Shown in pieces: positions 7,984 to 16,184 of a stretch of DNA of 64,000 nt. The DNA is taken from contig NZ_BDGT01000017.1 in assembly GCF_001748285.1 (NCBI RefSeq), positions 1-64,000 of the forward strand, read 5' to 3'. The position numbers and the translations under genes are program-made. A model generated the notes under the pieces. It ran no database searches and was not told where the DNA came from. It saw only the letters and a list, made by a program, of their open reading frames with translations. This stretch comes from Thermogemmatispora onikobensis. GTDB lineage: Bacteria > Chloroflexota > Ktedonobacteria > Ktedonobacterales > Ktedonobacteraceae. How positions within the stretch are numbered: position 1 is the first letter of the stretch; every line of letters starts with the position of its first letter.

Positions 7984-8094
7984 CTGCCAGCATCCTTCCT
8001 CGGCAACCCGGCATCCGGTTCTCCCACGGTGGCCCGGACGAGGCGCGGTTGCTGGGTGGGCTTGAGCCTTACGGCTCCTGTAAGGCGCTGGCAG
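7984..8094 (-). promoter_or_regulatory. Candidate structured leader RNA (riboswitch-like)
   Basis: On the minus strand CTGCCAGC (8094-8087) pairs perfectly with GCTGGCAG (7991-7984), closing a 111-nt domain. Stacked on it is a hairpin GCCTTAC-7 nt-GTAAGGC (8086-8066). A second arm is closed by CCTCG/CGAGG (8043-8039 with 8002-7998) and holds a CCGG-ATG-CCGG hairpin. Between the arms lies CAGCAACC. Downstream, CTCCT-CAAAAAC-AGGAG could act as an expression platform just before the redoxin SD. It looks like a ligand-binding multi-branch RNA controlling a sulfur operon, but it does not match SAM-I, SAM-IV, cobalamin or c-di-GMP consensus features as I know them. Confidence 0.5.
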
Positions 8095-8223
8095 CTGGCT
8101 GCCCCCTACTCCTTCCTGGTTCTCGGCCTCTGTCCGCAGCAACCTTTCCTCGAACAATGGAAGGCCAATGTGGCGGACGACAACCTCCTCTCAAGAGATT
8201 ATCGCACAGGCGCAGCCTTCTGG

Positions 8224-9081
8224 CTAGAAAACAATCGTGCGATTCTTATACACGAGCACACGATCCTCGCTGTGCAAGCGCACTGCCTCTGCCAGTACTC
8301 GCCGCTCTACATCACGCCCCTTGCGGATCAGGTCCTCGACGCTATCACGATGGTTGCAGTGAATCACATCCTGAGCGATAATCGGCCCCTCATCCAGCTC
8401 CTCCGTCACATAGTGAGCGGTGGCCCCGATGATCTTCACCCCTCGCTCGAAAGCCCGTTCGTAGGGACGGGCCCCGGTGAATGCCGGCAGGAAGCTGTGA
8501 TGGATATTGATAATGCGCTGAGGGTAGGCCTGCACAAAAAACGGCTCCAGAATCTGCATGTAGCGCGCCAGAATCAGAAAATCAACCTTGCCTTCCAGAA
8601 ACTCGAGCATGCGCTGCTGATCAGCAGCACGGCTCTCGCGACGAACCGGAAAATGATAGTAGGGGAGCTGGTACATGCGTGCCAGAGGCTCTAGATCGGG
8701 GTGATTGCTCATGATACAGGGAATGTCGATCACCAGCTCTCCATTGTGCCACCGCCAGAGCAGGTCGACCAGGCAATGGTCCAGACGCGAAACCAGGATG
8801 GCCGCCCGTTTGCGGTTGCGCGAATAATGGACGCTCCACTGCATGCCGAAGCGCGCAGCAATCGGCTGGAAAGCTGCAACCAGCTCGCGCTCGCTCAGCT
8901 GGAACCCCTCTTCTGAGAAGCTGATGCGCATAAAGAAGGTGCCATTTTGACGAGCCGTTGCGTATTGATCTGATTCGACGATGTTACCATTGTGCTCAAA
9001 GATAAACTGCGAGATAGCCGCCACAATGCCTGGCCGATCAAGACAAGAGATCAGAAGCGTAATAACATGATCCTGTTGCAT
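8224..9081 (-). CDS. purU: Formyltetrahydrofolate deformylase
   Basis: Hydrolyses 10-formyl-tetrahydrofolate to formate and tetrahydrofolate, which balances one-carbon pools. The length is 285 residues, typical for the family. Residues 1-80 form an ACT domain (LLISCLDRPGIVAAIS...HNGNIVESDQ). Residues 90-285 form the formyltransferase/hydrolase domain, with MSNHPDLEPLA, the INIHHSFLPAF motif carrying the catalytic His, and ATAHYVTEELDEGPII with the catalytic Asp. It begins at ATG 9081. It is separated by about 200 bases, including the structured leader, from the next minus-strand operon, so it is probably its own transcription unit. Confidence 0.93.
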   Translation of the reverse strand: MQQDHVITLLISCLDRPGIVAAISQFIFEHNGNIVESDQYATARQNGTFFMRISFSEEGFQLSERELVAAFQPIAARFGMQWSVHYSRNRKRAAILVSRLDHCLVDLLWRWHNGELVIDIPCIMSNHPDLEPLARMYQLPYYHFPVRRESRAADQQRMLEFLEGKVDFLILARYMQILEPFFVQAYPQRIINIHHSFLPAFTGARPYERAFERGVKIIGATAHYVTEELDEGPIIAQDVIHCNHRDSVEDLIRKGRDVERRVLAEAVRLHSEDRVLVYKNRTIVF

Positions 9082-9263
9082 AGACCCCTCTTCCCAAAGA
9101 AAGCATCAGCAGTCAGATGTCTGGTAGTTGGCCAACGAGACAGGGGGCACAGCAGCCCGAGGCGGCTCTGGCGTCGGTGGCCGCCTCCTCCTCGCGGGCC
9201 ATCTCTGCCGTAGTATAGCAGCAATGAGGCCAGAGCAAAATGCCCACGGGAAAGAAGCCTCCC

Positions 9264-9293
9264 TTGACAGCTCTGGCTTACCGATGCTATGAT
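9264..9293 (+). promoter_or_regulatory. Consensus sigma-70 promoter of the YceI gene
   Basis: TTGACA (9264-9269) and TATGAT (9288-9293) have an 18-base spacer and lie about 75 bases before the YceI start. This is one of the best promoter matches in the window. Confidence 0.8.
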
Positions 9294-9306
9294 ACTTACA
9301 TAAGTA
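9293..9306 (+). promoter_or_regulatory. Palindromic operator overlapping the YceI transcription start
   Basis: TACTTA-CA-TAAGTA is a perfect inverted repeat that begins on the last base of the -10 and covers the expected +1. This is the position expected of a repressor site. The palindrome is of the kind bound by MarR or similar winged-helix dimers, but the regulator is unknown. Confidence 0.6.
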
Positions 9307-9366
9307 AAGCACCATACTTTATATTAGCAAAGAGATTACGGAAGCACTGAAGGAGGAAAGCGAGAA

Positions 9367-9909
9367 GTGACCTGGCAGATTGATCCTGTCCATTCGCGTG
9401 TTGCCTTTGCTGTAAGGCACATGATGGTCAGCACAGCACGTGGGTCATTCAAAGTCTTTAGTGGGGAAATCGAATACGACGAGCAAAACCCTGAGAACTC
9501 GAAGATTACAGCTCAGGCAGAGGCTGCCAGTATTGACACTGGTCAGGCTGATCGTGACCGGCACCTGCGCAGCGCCGACTTCTTTGACGTCGAGAAATAT
9601 CCCACCATTACCTTTGTCAGCACCAAAATCGAGCCGCTGGGTGGCAATCAGTACCGTGTCACGGGCGATCTGACCATGCACGGTGTGACTCGTCCCGTCA
9701 CCTTCACCGGAGAATTCAACGGCCCGATCGTCGACGCCTTTGGGCTGCGTCGGGCTGGCATCCTGACCACGGCGACCATCAGCCGCAAAGACTTTGGCCT
9801 GACCTGGAACCGGGCCATTGAGAGCGGTGGAGTCATTGTCGACGATCAGGTCAAGATTGAGATCGAGCTAGAGATTACCGAGAAAGTGCCTGCTGCCTCG
9901 AATGCCTGA
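9367..9909 (+). CDS. YceI family protein
   Basis: A 180-residue member of the YceI lipocalin-like family, whose beta-barrel binds long polyisoprenoids such as isoprenoid quinones. The start TWQIDPVHSRVAFAVRHMM is the family signature, and DADFFDVEKYPTITF-type (here SADFFDVEKYPTITF), GDLTMHGVTRPV and FGLTWN motifs follow. The GTG at 9367 is preceded by GGAGGAAAGC. No signal peptide is present, so the protein is probably cytoplasmic or membrane-peripheral, unlike periplasmic E. coli YceI. Transcription is driven by a consensus promoter with a palindrome on its start site, implying regulated, potentially strong expression. Confidence 0.92.
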   Translation: MTWQIDPVHSRVAFAVRHMMVSTARGSFKVFSGEIEYDEQNPENSKITAQAEAASIDTGQADRDRHLRSADFFDVEKYPTITFVSTKIEPLGGNQYRVTGDLTMHGVTRPVTFTGEFNGPIVDAFGLRRAGILTTATISRKDFGLTWNRAIESGGVIVDDQVKIEIELEITEKVPAASNA

Positions 9910-9949
9910 GTCTTCTCGATAGACCGATCCGTTCCCGAACGAAATTTGG

Positions 9950-9986
9950 AGCCTGCTGATAGTCCCTCTGTCGCGATCAGCAGGCT
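9950..9986. terminator. Shared terminator hairpin between YceI and HAD genes
   Basis: AGCCTGCTGAT (9950-9960) pairs over 11 bases with ATCAGCAGGCT (9976-9986). The hairpin overlaps the last codons of the minus-strand HAD gene and lies 41 bases after the YceI stop. On the minus strand it is followed by CCAAATTTCGTT. It probably serves both convergent genes. Confidence 0.65.
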
Positions 9987-10861
9987 TCCTCGTTCCTGGG
10001 GTCCTCGCTTGCTGCTGCTGTCTCCTCTGCTGAGGGTGAGCTGTGCCAGCCGAGAGTTGGCAGCACGAGGCGTTCCAGAGCCTGAGCCACGCCATCGTGG
10101 GCATTATCGCTGGTCACATAGTCGGCCACGGCCTGTACTTCAGGGGGAGCATTGCCCATAGCAATGCTCAGGCCGGCGAAGCGCAGCATCTCCACATCAT
10201 TATAGTGGTCGCCGATGGCCACAATCTCGGCTGGAGCCACTCCCAGCAAGCTTGCGACCTCGCGCAGCGCCTGGCCTTTACTGGCCCTGGGATGCAGCAG
10301 CTCCAGTAAATCGCGCGTCGACTGCGTCACATGCAGGACCTCGCCAAACCAGTGCTCGAGCTGCTGGCGTTTCGCTGGCAGCGTCTCTGGCAGACCCACG
10401 GCGGCGATCTTGATGCAGGGGCGTGGGTAGAGAGAGGCTACGTCATCGACCTCGATCGCCGGCGGCAATGGAGGGCGATACCAATCGCGGGCTCGCGGCG
10501 TGTGGCGATCGACATAGACCACTTCTGGCGTATGATAGGCGCGATAGAGGCCCAGTGAGCGTGCTGCTTCTAGAACGGGCAGGATGTGCTCCTTGGGCAG
10601 GAAGCGTTCGGAAAGCACCGCCCCGCTGGCGATATCGACGATCATCGCCCCATTTTCCAGAATCTGGGGACCGCTCAACGGCAGGCCAGCGCAGACCTGG
10701 CGCAACACAGCCAGCATCTGCCCTGTGGTAATGGTAATCATCAGGCCGGAGGCGTGGGCGATCTCCAAGGCTCGGCGCGCGCGAGGCGTCACCTCTTTCG
10801 CCGGAAAAGGTGTCAACAGTGTTCCATCGAGATCGATGGCCAGCAGGCGATAGCGTTGCAT
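9977..10861 (-). CDS. HAD superfamily (Cof-type) phosphatase
   Basis: A 294-residue hydrolase of the Cof/SupH subfamily that acts on sugar phosphates or other small phosphomonoesters in the cytoplasm. Motif I is AIDLDGTLL (nucleophile and acid/base Asp). The TTGQM segment matches motif II, and motif IV is AIGDHYNDVEML, the metal-binding GDxxND, followed by GLSIAMGNAPPEV, typical of Cof proteins. A C2-type cap domain lies between. The neighbouring GNAT gene ends five bases upstream of its ATG, suggesting a two-gene operon, but the substrates cannot be inferred. Confidence 0.9.
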   Translation of the reverse strand: MQRYRLLAIDLDGTLLTPFPAKEVTPRARRALEIAHASGLMITITTGQMLAVLRQVCAGLPLSGPQILENGAMIVDIASGAVLSERFLPKEHILPVLEAARSLGLYRAYHTPEVVYVDRHTPRARDWYRPPLPPAIEVDDVASLYPRPCIKIAAVGLPETLPAKRQQLEHWFGEVLHVTQSTRDLLELLHPRASKGQALREVASLLGVAPAEIVAIGDHYNDVEMLRFAGLSIAMGNAPPEVQAVADYVTSDNAHDGVAQALERLVLPTLGWHSSPSAEETAAASEDPRNEEAC

Positions 10862-10866
10862 CTCAG

Positions 10867-11337
10867 TTACCAGAGCAGTTCCATCTCACGTGTAATCGGG
10901 AGGAAGCCCTCGCTGGCGTAGAGCGGGCGACCGGCGTCACTAGCGTGCAACCAGAGGCGGCGCGCGGAAGTATGCTGGCGGGCGTAGGCGATGATCTGGC
11001 GTAGAATAGCTCGTGCCAGGCCCTGCCCGCGCCAGGCTGGTAGCGTATACATGTTCAGGACATAGCCTTCCAGACCGGCCTCATTCTCGGGCGAAGGTGG
11101 ACGGCTCAAGAAGACCAGACCACCAGTAGCCGCGATGGTTCCCTGCTCATCGACCTCCGCGACCCAGACCAGAAATTCCTCCTGCGGCAACGCCCGGCGC
11201 AGGTAAGAGTCTGTCAGCTCGCGGAGCAGCTGCTCTTGCTGATCATCGGTGACCCTGCCGGTCTCTCGCAGCAGGGCCAGGCGGAGCGCTGTTAAGGTGG
11301 CGATATCGTCGCTGGTGGCACGCCGTATGAGGCGCAT
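10867..11337 (-). CDS. GNAT family N-acetyltransferase
   Basis: About 156 residues. It starts MRLIRRATSDDIATL, typical for GNATs. The central strand GLEGYVLNMYTLPAWRGQGLARAIL contains the acetyl-CoA pyrophosphate-binding R/QxxGxG/A (RGQGLA), and LWLHASDAGRPLYASEGFLP is the C-terminal GNAT motif. The acceptor substrate is unknown. Start choice: ATG 11337, or a GTG at 11346 that lies closer to AAGGAG; the two differ by three residues. It is cotranscribed with the HAD phosphatase, whose start is five bases downstream. Confidence 0.85.
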   Translation of the reverse strand: MRLIRRATSDDIATLTALRLALLRETGRVTDDQQEQLLRELTDSYLRRALPQEEFLVWVAEVDEQGTIAATGGLVFLSRPPSPENEAGLEGYVLNMYTLPAWRGQGLARAILRQIIAYARQHTSARRLWLHASDAGRPLYASEGFLPITREMELLW

Positions 11338-11531
11338 AGGCTTCACATCACTCCTTGCCAGATTCTGCAGCAACGAGAGGCTGCCTGGCGGTAGCGGCCT
11401 CCCGCCTACAACTTAGCTTATCATCTTCACCGATGAGGTTGCAAACTATTGGTCCTCTATGTCAGACTTACAGAAGTATAGTTCCAAGAGAAAGGATAGT
11501 CGGCAAACTGCGTTTCTGGGAGGAAAGGACT

Positions 11532-12407
11532 ATGAAGATTGGCATTGGGCTACCGGCTTCGATTCCTGGGGTTGATCCTGGCCTTGTGCTGGAGTGGGCG
11601 CGACGTGCGGAGCAGGGGCCGTTTGTCTCCCTGGGTATAATTGACCGGCTAGTCTATCCCGGTCTGGAGCCGATGATCACGCTGAGCGCTGTGGCGGCAG
11701 TCACCTCGCGTATTCGCCTGATGACGACCGTCCTCCTCGCGCCGCTGCGTAACACGGCCATCCTGGCTAAAGAAGCAGCGACCCTGGACGCCTTTTCGCG
11801 TGGTCGCCTGACGCTGGGGCTTGGAATAGGGGCCCGCGAAGACGATTTTCTCGCGGCTGGGGTATCGTTTCACCGCCGTGGCAAGATCTTCGATGAGCAG
11901 CTGGCCCTTATGAAGCGCATCTGGTCTGGCGAGCCGGTGAGCGCAGAGGTAGGTCCCATTGGCCCCAAGCCAGTACGCCCCGGCGGACCGGAGGTCTTGC
12001 TCGGCGGCTATTCGCCGGCAGCGATCCGGCGCCTGGCGCGCTGGGGCGATGGCTTTATTGCTGGCGGCAGCGCGCCCGACCAGGCCGGCCAATTCTTCCA
12101 CCTGGCCTTGCAGGTCTGGCAGGAAGCCGGCAGACCCGGCAGGCCCCGTCTTGTCGGCTCGGTCTACTACGGCTTGGGTGAGCGAGCCGTTGAAAAAGCT
12201 GATGTCTATCTCAGCCATTACTATGCTTTTACCGGCCCTCGGGCTCATCAGATGGCCCAGATGATCCCCACTACGCCGGAGGCCATTCGCCGGACCGTGC
12301 AGACCTTCGCCGAGGTGGGCGCTGACGAGCTCATGCTCTGGGCTACCATTCCTGAACTGGAACAGATCGATCTGCTGGCCGAGGCGGTTGCCGACCTGCA
12401 AATCTGA
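11532..12407 (+). CDS. LLM-class flavin/F420-dependent oxidoreductase
   Basis: A 291-residue luciferase-like monooxygenase-fold protein. These enzymes use reduced FMN or coenzyme F420 to oxidise or reduce varied organics. The TIM-barrel start MKIGIGLP, the segment TSRIRLMTTVLLAPLRN, and SRGRLTLGLGIGAREDDF are typical of the family. The ATG at 11532 follows GGAAAGGAC; a longer frame from 11355 has no such signal. A strong terminator follows. A second LLM enzyme is encoded at 39.4 kb. The bacterial group suggested here is known to make F420, but cofactor choice cannot be read from the sequence. Confidence 0.87.
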   Translation: MKIGIGLPASIPGVDPGLVLEWARRAEQGPFVSLGIIDRLVYPGLEPMITLSAVAAVTSRIRLMTTVLLAPLRNTAILAKEAATLDAFSRGRLTLGLGIGAREDDFLAAGVSFHRRGKIFDEQLALMKRIWSGEPVSAEVGPIGPKPVRPGGPEVLLGGYSPAAIRRLARWGDGFIAGGSAPDQAGQFFHLALQVWQEAGRPGRPRLVGSVYYGLGERAVEKADVYLSHYYAFTGPRAHQMAQMIPTTPEAIRRTVQTFAEVGADELMLWATIPELEQIDLLAEAVADLQI

Positions 12408-12421
12408 CCAGAGCTGCAAGT

Positions 12422-12456
12422 AGGGTTGCTGGCTGTATCAGCTAGCCGGCAACCCT
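12422..12456 (+). terminator. Terminator after LLM oxidoreductase
   Basis: AGGGTTGCTGGCT (12422-12434) pairs with AGCCGGCAACCCT (12444-12456) over 13 bases with one G-T wobble, followed by GTTCTGTTGG. Confidence 0.65.
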
Positions 12457-12582
12457 GTTCTGTTGGCGGATCTGTCACTGGCAGATGCTCAGACCCTGAC
12501 TGTGCAGGAATGCCTCCCGCTGGTGGCTGCCTCCTGAAAGTCCTGGTAGAAAGAAAAGGAGGTGTCGCCCTGCTCTCTGGTG

Positions 12583-12591
12583 TGGTATAGT
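12583..12591 (+). promoter_or_regulatory. Extended -10 promoter
   Basis: TG-G-TATAGT (12583-12591) is an extended -10 element about 54 bases before the ATG of the Cys-rich 145-residue gene. No strong -35 is evident. Confidence 0.4.
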
Positions 12592-12644
12592 TGTTGCAGG
12601 CGCCGTGTAGTTTGTGCAAAGGCTGAGAGCAAAGGAGGGCAGGC

Positions 12645-13082
12645 ATGCCTATTTGCCCAATCTGCGATGATACCGGCCTGCAGAATTCAGATTCAGCCCA
12701 TCCCCAGTTCTGTTACTGTTCGGCTGGTAAGCAGGCGCGCAAGGAGTGGGAGGCGGCTCAGGCAGGCCGGGGCCAGGGCCTGCAGGCCAGTCAAAAGGAG
12801 CAGGATCAGCGTCAAAAGCAACAGCAGAAGGCGAGCTTTATTGATATTGAGCGGCTTGAGGAGGTCAATGCCAGCGTTGATGCCATGCGTGCCTCCTTGA
12901 TTGGGTCGCTGGCGGGTGAGGCGGGCCAGTCGCTGAAGCTGCCGGCGGTGCAGCTGCTCTATCAGGTGGCTCATCCTGGCCACGAGGTGACAGTCTATGA
13001 GGCTACCCAGCTCTACGAGCTGGCGAAGGCTCTGGAGACCTTCTTCACAGCGGTGGCTCCGATTGGGCGCAAGGCGCGCTGA
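12645..13082 (+). CDS. Hypothetical protein with N-terminal Cys cluster
   Basis: A 145-residue protein. The first 25 residues hold CPICDDTG...FCYC, a zinc-knuckle-like cluster (CxxC and CxC). Residues 30-70 are a Gln/Lys/Glu-rich, probably coiled segment. The rest is helical, with LKLPAVQLLYQVAHPG. The ATG follows AAAGGAGGGCAGGC. No family is recognised. The zinc knuckle plus helical body suggests a nucleic-acid- or protein-binding role, which is inference. It has its own extended -10 promoter. Confidence 0.72.
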   Translation: MPICPICDDTGLQNSDSAHPQFCYCSAGKQARKEWEAAQAGRGQGLQASQKEQDQRQKQQQKASFIDIERLEEVNASVDAMRASLIGSLAGEAGQSLKLPAVQLLYQVAHPGHEVTVYEATQLYELAKALETFFTAVAPIGRKAR

Positions 13083-13699
13083 GCAAAAAGCATGGCCTGA
13101 TAGCACAAACGGGTAGCGGCATTGACAGCCGTAAATCCTCTTCTCTATACTCTCGACAAGTGCACCCTGCACGAATTTATTGTGGGGTCGGGTGCAAAGA
13201 AGGTTTGCTTTTTATTTCGCGAAAGATGCCCTTCCTCTGCGCGCACGCGCAGAGGAGAGTGAGTGAGGTTCCTGGCTGTAGTTGCGCGGTTGTCTGGCTT
13301 TCTAGCTCTCTCCTCCTCGAAGAGGAAGGAGTGGCAAGGGGTGCCGGGGTCGAGTACCTTATTTCTCAGCCTATCGGGTCAGTGAAGCCATTTGCTGCAG
13401 CTGGCGCTCCGTTGCGCAGACAACGTGAGAGAGAGGTCAGGTGGACAGGCCAGCTAGCAGGCTGGCGGGATGAGGTCTTCTTTGCATCTACTCACGGCAG
13501 GCGAGTGCGCTATTTGAACGAATCTCCCCATTGACGTGTGAGCCTGGTCAAAGAACCCGCCCAGGAATGAGAATCAGGGACTGGAATCAGAGATTGGAAA
13601 AAAAGAAGAGAAGAGAAGGACTAGCTCGCTGGGCGCACCTCTCAAGCCCGCTCAGGGATTAGCATCAGGGATTAGAAAAGAAATGAGGAGGAAGAGTCC
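13083..13699 (+). other. 617-bp intergenic region with strong promoter and long leader
   Basis: A consensus promoter (13122-13151) is followed by a GTGCA-ccc-TGCAC hairpin at the predicted RNA start, and then by about 540 bases without a convincing gene. A frame at 13160-13534 starts almost at +1, has no SD and has an unlikely composition. Near the end, imperfect copies of AT(C)AGGGATTAGA occur before the SD of the pseudokinase gene. The region may be a long leader or hold a small RNA. Confidence 0.5.
13122..13151 (+). promoter_or_regulatory. Consensus promoter upstream of the pseudokinase gene
   Basis: TTGACA (13122-13127) and TATACT (13146-13151) have an 18-base spacer. The next convincing plus-strand gene starts 540 bases downstream. 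Confidence 0.7.
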
Positions 13700-15700
13700 A
13701 TGATATGCCCTCGTTGTGGCAACGAGTGGGATGCAAGTAAAGGCCCCTGCACCCGCTGTGGCCTGGTCATTCGCCTGCCGGGCCTGTCCGGGGGAGCATC
13801 GGCGTCAGGCTGGTCGACATCTTCCCCTGCCCAACAGCAGAAGTCTTCGAGTACTGCTGATCTCCAGCAACGTTCAGGTTCGCTACCTGGTTTCCCCCCG
13901 GGTCCTGCCTCTATGCGGAGTGGGCCGCTCAACAGCCCGGGGATGGGGAGTGGAGCACGTACGGGGCTATCGACGACAGGTGCTACGGGTCCAGGTGGGC
14001 GTTCTTCGCCCTTTGGTGCGTCTGGCCCGCTCTCCGGCTCCTCTGGGGCGGGTTCGGCCAACGCTGGCTTTGGCTCGGGCCAAGGCTCGCATTCCCTCGA
14101 TTCGGCGCCCCGCCGTACTGGACCTGGCCTTAGTAGCCCGCGGGTGAGCAGGCCACTCTCGCAGCCGGGCCTGGCAGGCTCCGATGCTGCGACCAACAGA
14201 AATCTGGCCTCCCCTAACCAGCCGCGCCCTCCGCTTGGGCCTTCCTCGTCCCCACGCAGGGAGGTGGCGGGCGACTCTTCTCTTCCTTCGCTTTCGCGCC
14301 CAGGTACGCCCTCGCGTGCTCAGGTTCCCACTCGTCCCAATCGCACGAGCGGTGCTCTGCCTCAAGATCTTTCGCGCTCTCAGAATCCGCTCCGCGTTAG
14401 TCGCCTGGTGACTGATCCTTTAGCGCGTGAAACACCGGTGCCCCCGACTTTCCCTTCAACGCCCACGCCGGCGGTGACGACCGCGACTCCCTTCCCTGCT
14501 TCGATGCCGCTCTCAACTGCCGGTTCCAGCAGCAGTGGCATCTTGGGAGGCGCGCTGCGGCCCTTGATGCCGGGCACGATGCTCAGAGGTGGGCGCTATC
14601 GCCTTCAGGAACTGCTGGAGCGTCAGGAGTGGCTCAATGGCGTCTTTGAGGCTACGTGGAGTGGTCAGGATGCCCAGCGAGCTGGGGCGTTGGTGACTAT
14701 TTGTGAGCTGGTGGTGCCCGAAAGCTCTTCGGCTGCTGTGCAGTCCATGTTGCGGACGGCCACCATGACGCTTTCGTCCATTGGGCGCCATCCTCGAGTG
14801 CCTGCTTTATTAGATGCCTTCAGTGATCAAGGGCGTAGCTTCTTTGTCTTCGAGATGACCGAGGGCGAAAGTCTGCTGGCGCGTCTGCGCCGCAGTGGGC
14901 GGGCGTTACCGGAGCAGGAAGTGGTTGAGTGCTGCCTGCAGATGGTGGATATCCTGGAGACGATGGTTCAGCAAACGCCGCCACTGGTGCATGGCCTGAT
15001 TCGCCCCGAGCATATTATTGTGGCTCGCTCCGGCTCTCAGTATCTGCTCACGAACTTTTCCATTGTGTTGGCTGGTGGCGCTACTCAGTTCATTTCCGGG
15101 CTGGATCGCTCTCGTCTCTCTCCCTATCTACCTCCTGAATTCGTGCGTGGGGCGGTAGATAGCCGCACCGATCTCTACTCCTTGTTGGCTACGGCCTATC
15201 ATTTGGTGACGGGTAGTCCTCCGACAGGGATGAGCGGAAGCATTCCACCGGCTCAGCGGCTCAATCCTTTGGTCAGCTCTGAGTTTGAGGCGATTCTCTC
15301 GAAGGGCTTGCGTCCTATTGCCAGTCAGCGCTATCAGAGTCCTGCCGAACTCCGTCACGATTTGTTGGCGCTGCGCTCAGCGATCGGGGGGACTGGCTCC
15401 GTGGTCGAGCAATGGCCTGAACAATCGATTCCGCTCTCGCCGCGACCGGTCTCGACGTCCGCTTCGGCTCCTACTCAAGTGCCCTCCTCGCCATCGCCGG
15501 TGCCTGATAGTGTGGCCCAGGCCCTGCCGCTGATGCTGGGGGCGGTGCTGGAAGAAGATGAGCAGCGTCTGCTCTTGCCGCGTCCCGAAGACCTGCCTCC
15601 AATGCGCGAGAGCAACGATACACTCAATGCTGCCCTGTGGGTGGCTGGCATCCTGGTGGCGTTGATTGCCGTGGTTATCTTCGCACGCGGGCTGTTCTAA
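13700..15700 (+). CDS. Zinc-ribbon, disordered, membrane-anchored pseudokinase
   Basis: A 666-residue protein with four parts. Residues 1-22 are a zinc ribbon (CPRCGN...PCTRCG). Residues 25-285 are Ser/Pro/Gly-rich and disordered. Residues 290-565 form a Hanks-type kinase fold (GGRYRLQELLE start, helix-rich C-lobe, SRTDLYSLLATAYHLVTG). A transmembrane helix sits at the C-terminus (about 645-664). Catalysis looks lost: HGLIRPEH (about residue 431) replaces HRDxKPxN, NFS replaces DFG, and no Lys occupies the VAxK position. It is therefore probably a scaffold or sensor. The C-terminal tail anchor places the kinase-like domain in the cytoplasm. The ATG follows GAGGAGGAAGAG. Confidence 0.85.
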   Translation: MICPRCGNEWDASKGPCTRCGLVIRLPGLSGGASASGWSTSSPAQQQKSSSTADLQQRSGSLPGFPPGPASMRSGPLNSPGMGSGARTGLSTTGATGPGGRSSPFGASGPLSGSSGAGSANAGFGSGQGSHSLDSAPRRTGPGLSSPRVSRPLSQPGLAGSDAATNRNLASPNQPRPPLGPSSSPRREVAGDSSLPSLSRPGTPSRAQVPTRPNRTSGALPQDLSRSQNPLRVSRLVTDPLARETPVPPTFPSTPTPAVTTATPFPASMPLSTAGSSSSGILGGALRPLMPGTMLRGGRYRLQELLERQEWLNGVFEATWSGQDAQRAGALVTICELVVPESSSAAVQSMLRTATMTLSSIGRHPRVPALLDAFSDQGRSFFVFEMTEGESLLARLRRSGRALPEQEVVECCLQMVDILETMVQQTPPLVHGLIRPEHIIVARSGSQYLLTNFSIVLAGGATQFISGLDRSRLSPYLPPEFVRGAVDSRTDLYSLLATAYHLVTGSPPTGMSGSIPPAQRLNPLVSSEFEAILSKGLRPIASQRYQSPAELRHDLLALRSAIGGTGSVVEQWPEQSIPLSPRPVSTSASAPTQVPSSPSPVPDSVAQALPLMLGAVLEEDEQRLLLPRPEDLPPMRESNDTLNAALWVAGILVALIAVVIFARGLF

Positions 15701-16184
15701 GGAGGGAGTGGCTGGCAGCTCTCTTCCCGTTTCCAGCGCCAATAGTGTGAGGAGCTGACCACCAGGCTGCTCGTTGGTTGGCCAGCAGGAGAAAGCGCAG
15801 GTTGCTCAGGGGGGAGTCTGCTCTTCTTGCTCGTTGAGAGACTGGTAGCGCGAACCAGCGCTGTCTGAGGTTGGGGTCTGCCTCTGGCGATTTCTCTTGG
15901 GTGTGCTGGCAGGGCAGGGCAGGGCAGGGCAGGCTCATCCAGCAAGCGAAGCGGACTGGCGAGTAAGGTCTGTCTGTCCTGCGGCCTGGCTGATTCCATG
16001 CCTGGAGGTGGCCAGGAGGCGCGTGATGCTGTCAATCCGTCCTGGCGCACCGCCGAGGCCGATGGGTGGTTCCAGCTCCGCCTTCACTGGAGCATGCTAG
16101 CTCCTCAAGTCCAGGTCGCTCATCAGCATGAGTGCGAAGCAACCTGACCTGTCTCTTCTTTCCTCTCTCAAGATGCGGTCAGCC
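15701..16184. other. 484-bp intergenic region, no gene seen
   Basis: It lies between convergent genes. Apart from the AGGGC tandem repeat at 15909-15933, it contains only short overlapping frames without SD or family features. Confidence 0.5.
15909..15933. repeat. AGGGC pentanucleotide tandem repeat
   Basis: Four perfect AGGGC units with partial flanking units in the intergenic space. No role is evident. Confidence 0.75.

Noticed and set aside
8027-8027. GTG start for the redoxin-like gene
   Set aside because: It falls inside the structured leader and has no SD; ATG 7937 is preferred.
7984-8094. Assignment of the leader to the SAM-I, cobalamin or c-di-GMP class
   Set aside because: I see local resemblances (for example AGCAACC and GGATGCCGGGTTGCC), but the conserved core boxes of these classes are not all present.
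13160-13534. Open frame of 124 codons on the plus strand
   Set aside because: It starts almost at the predicted RNA start, has no SD and an unlikely composition. It is better explained as leader.
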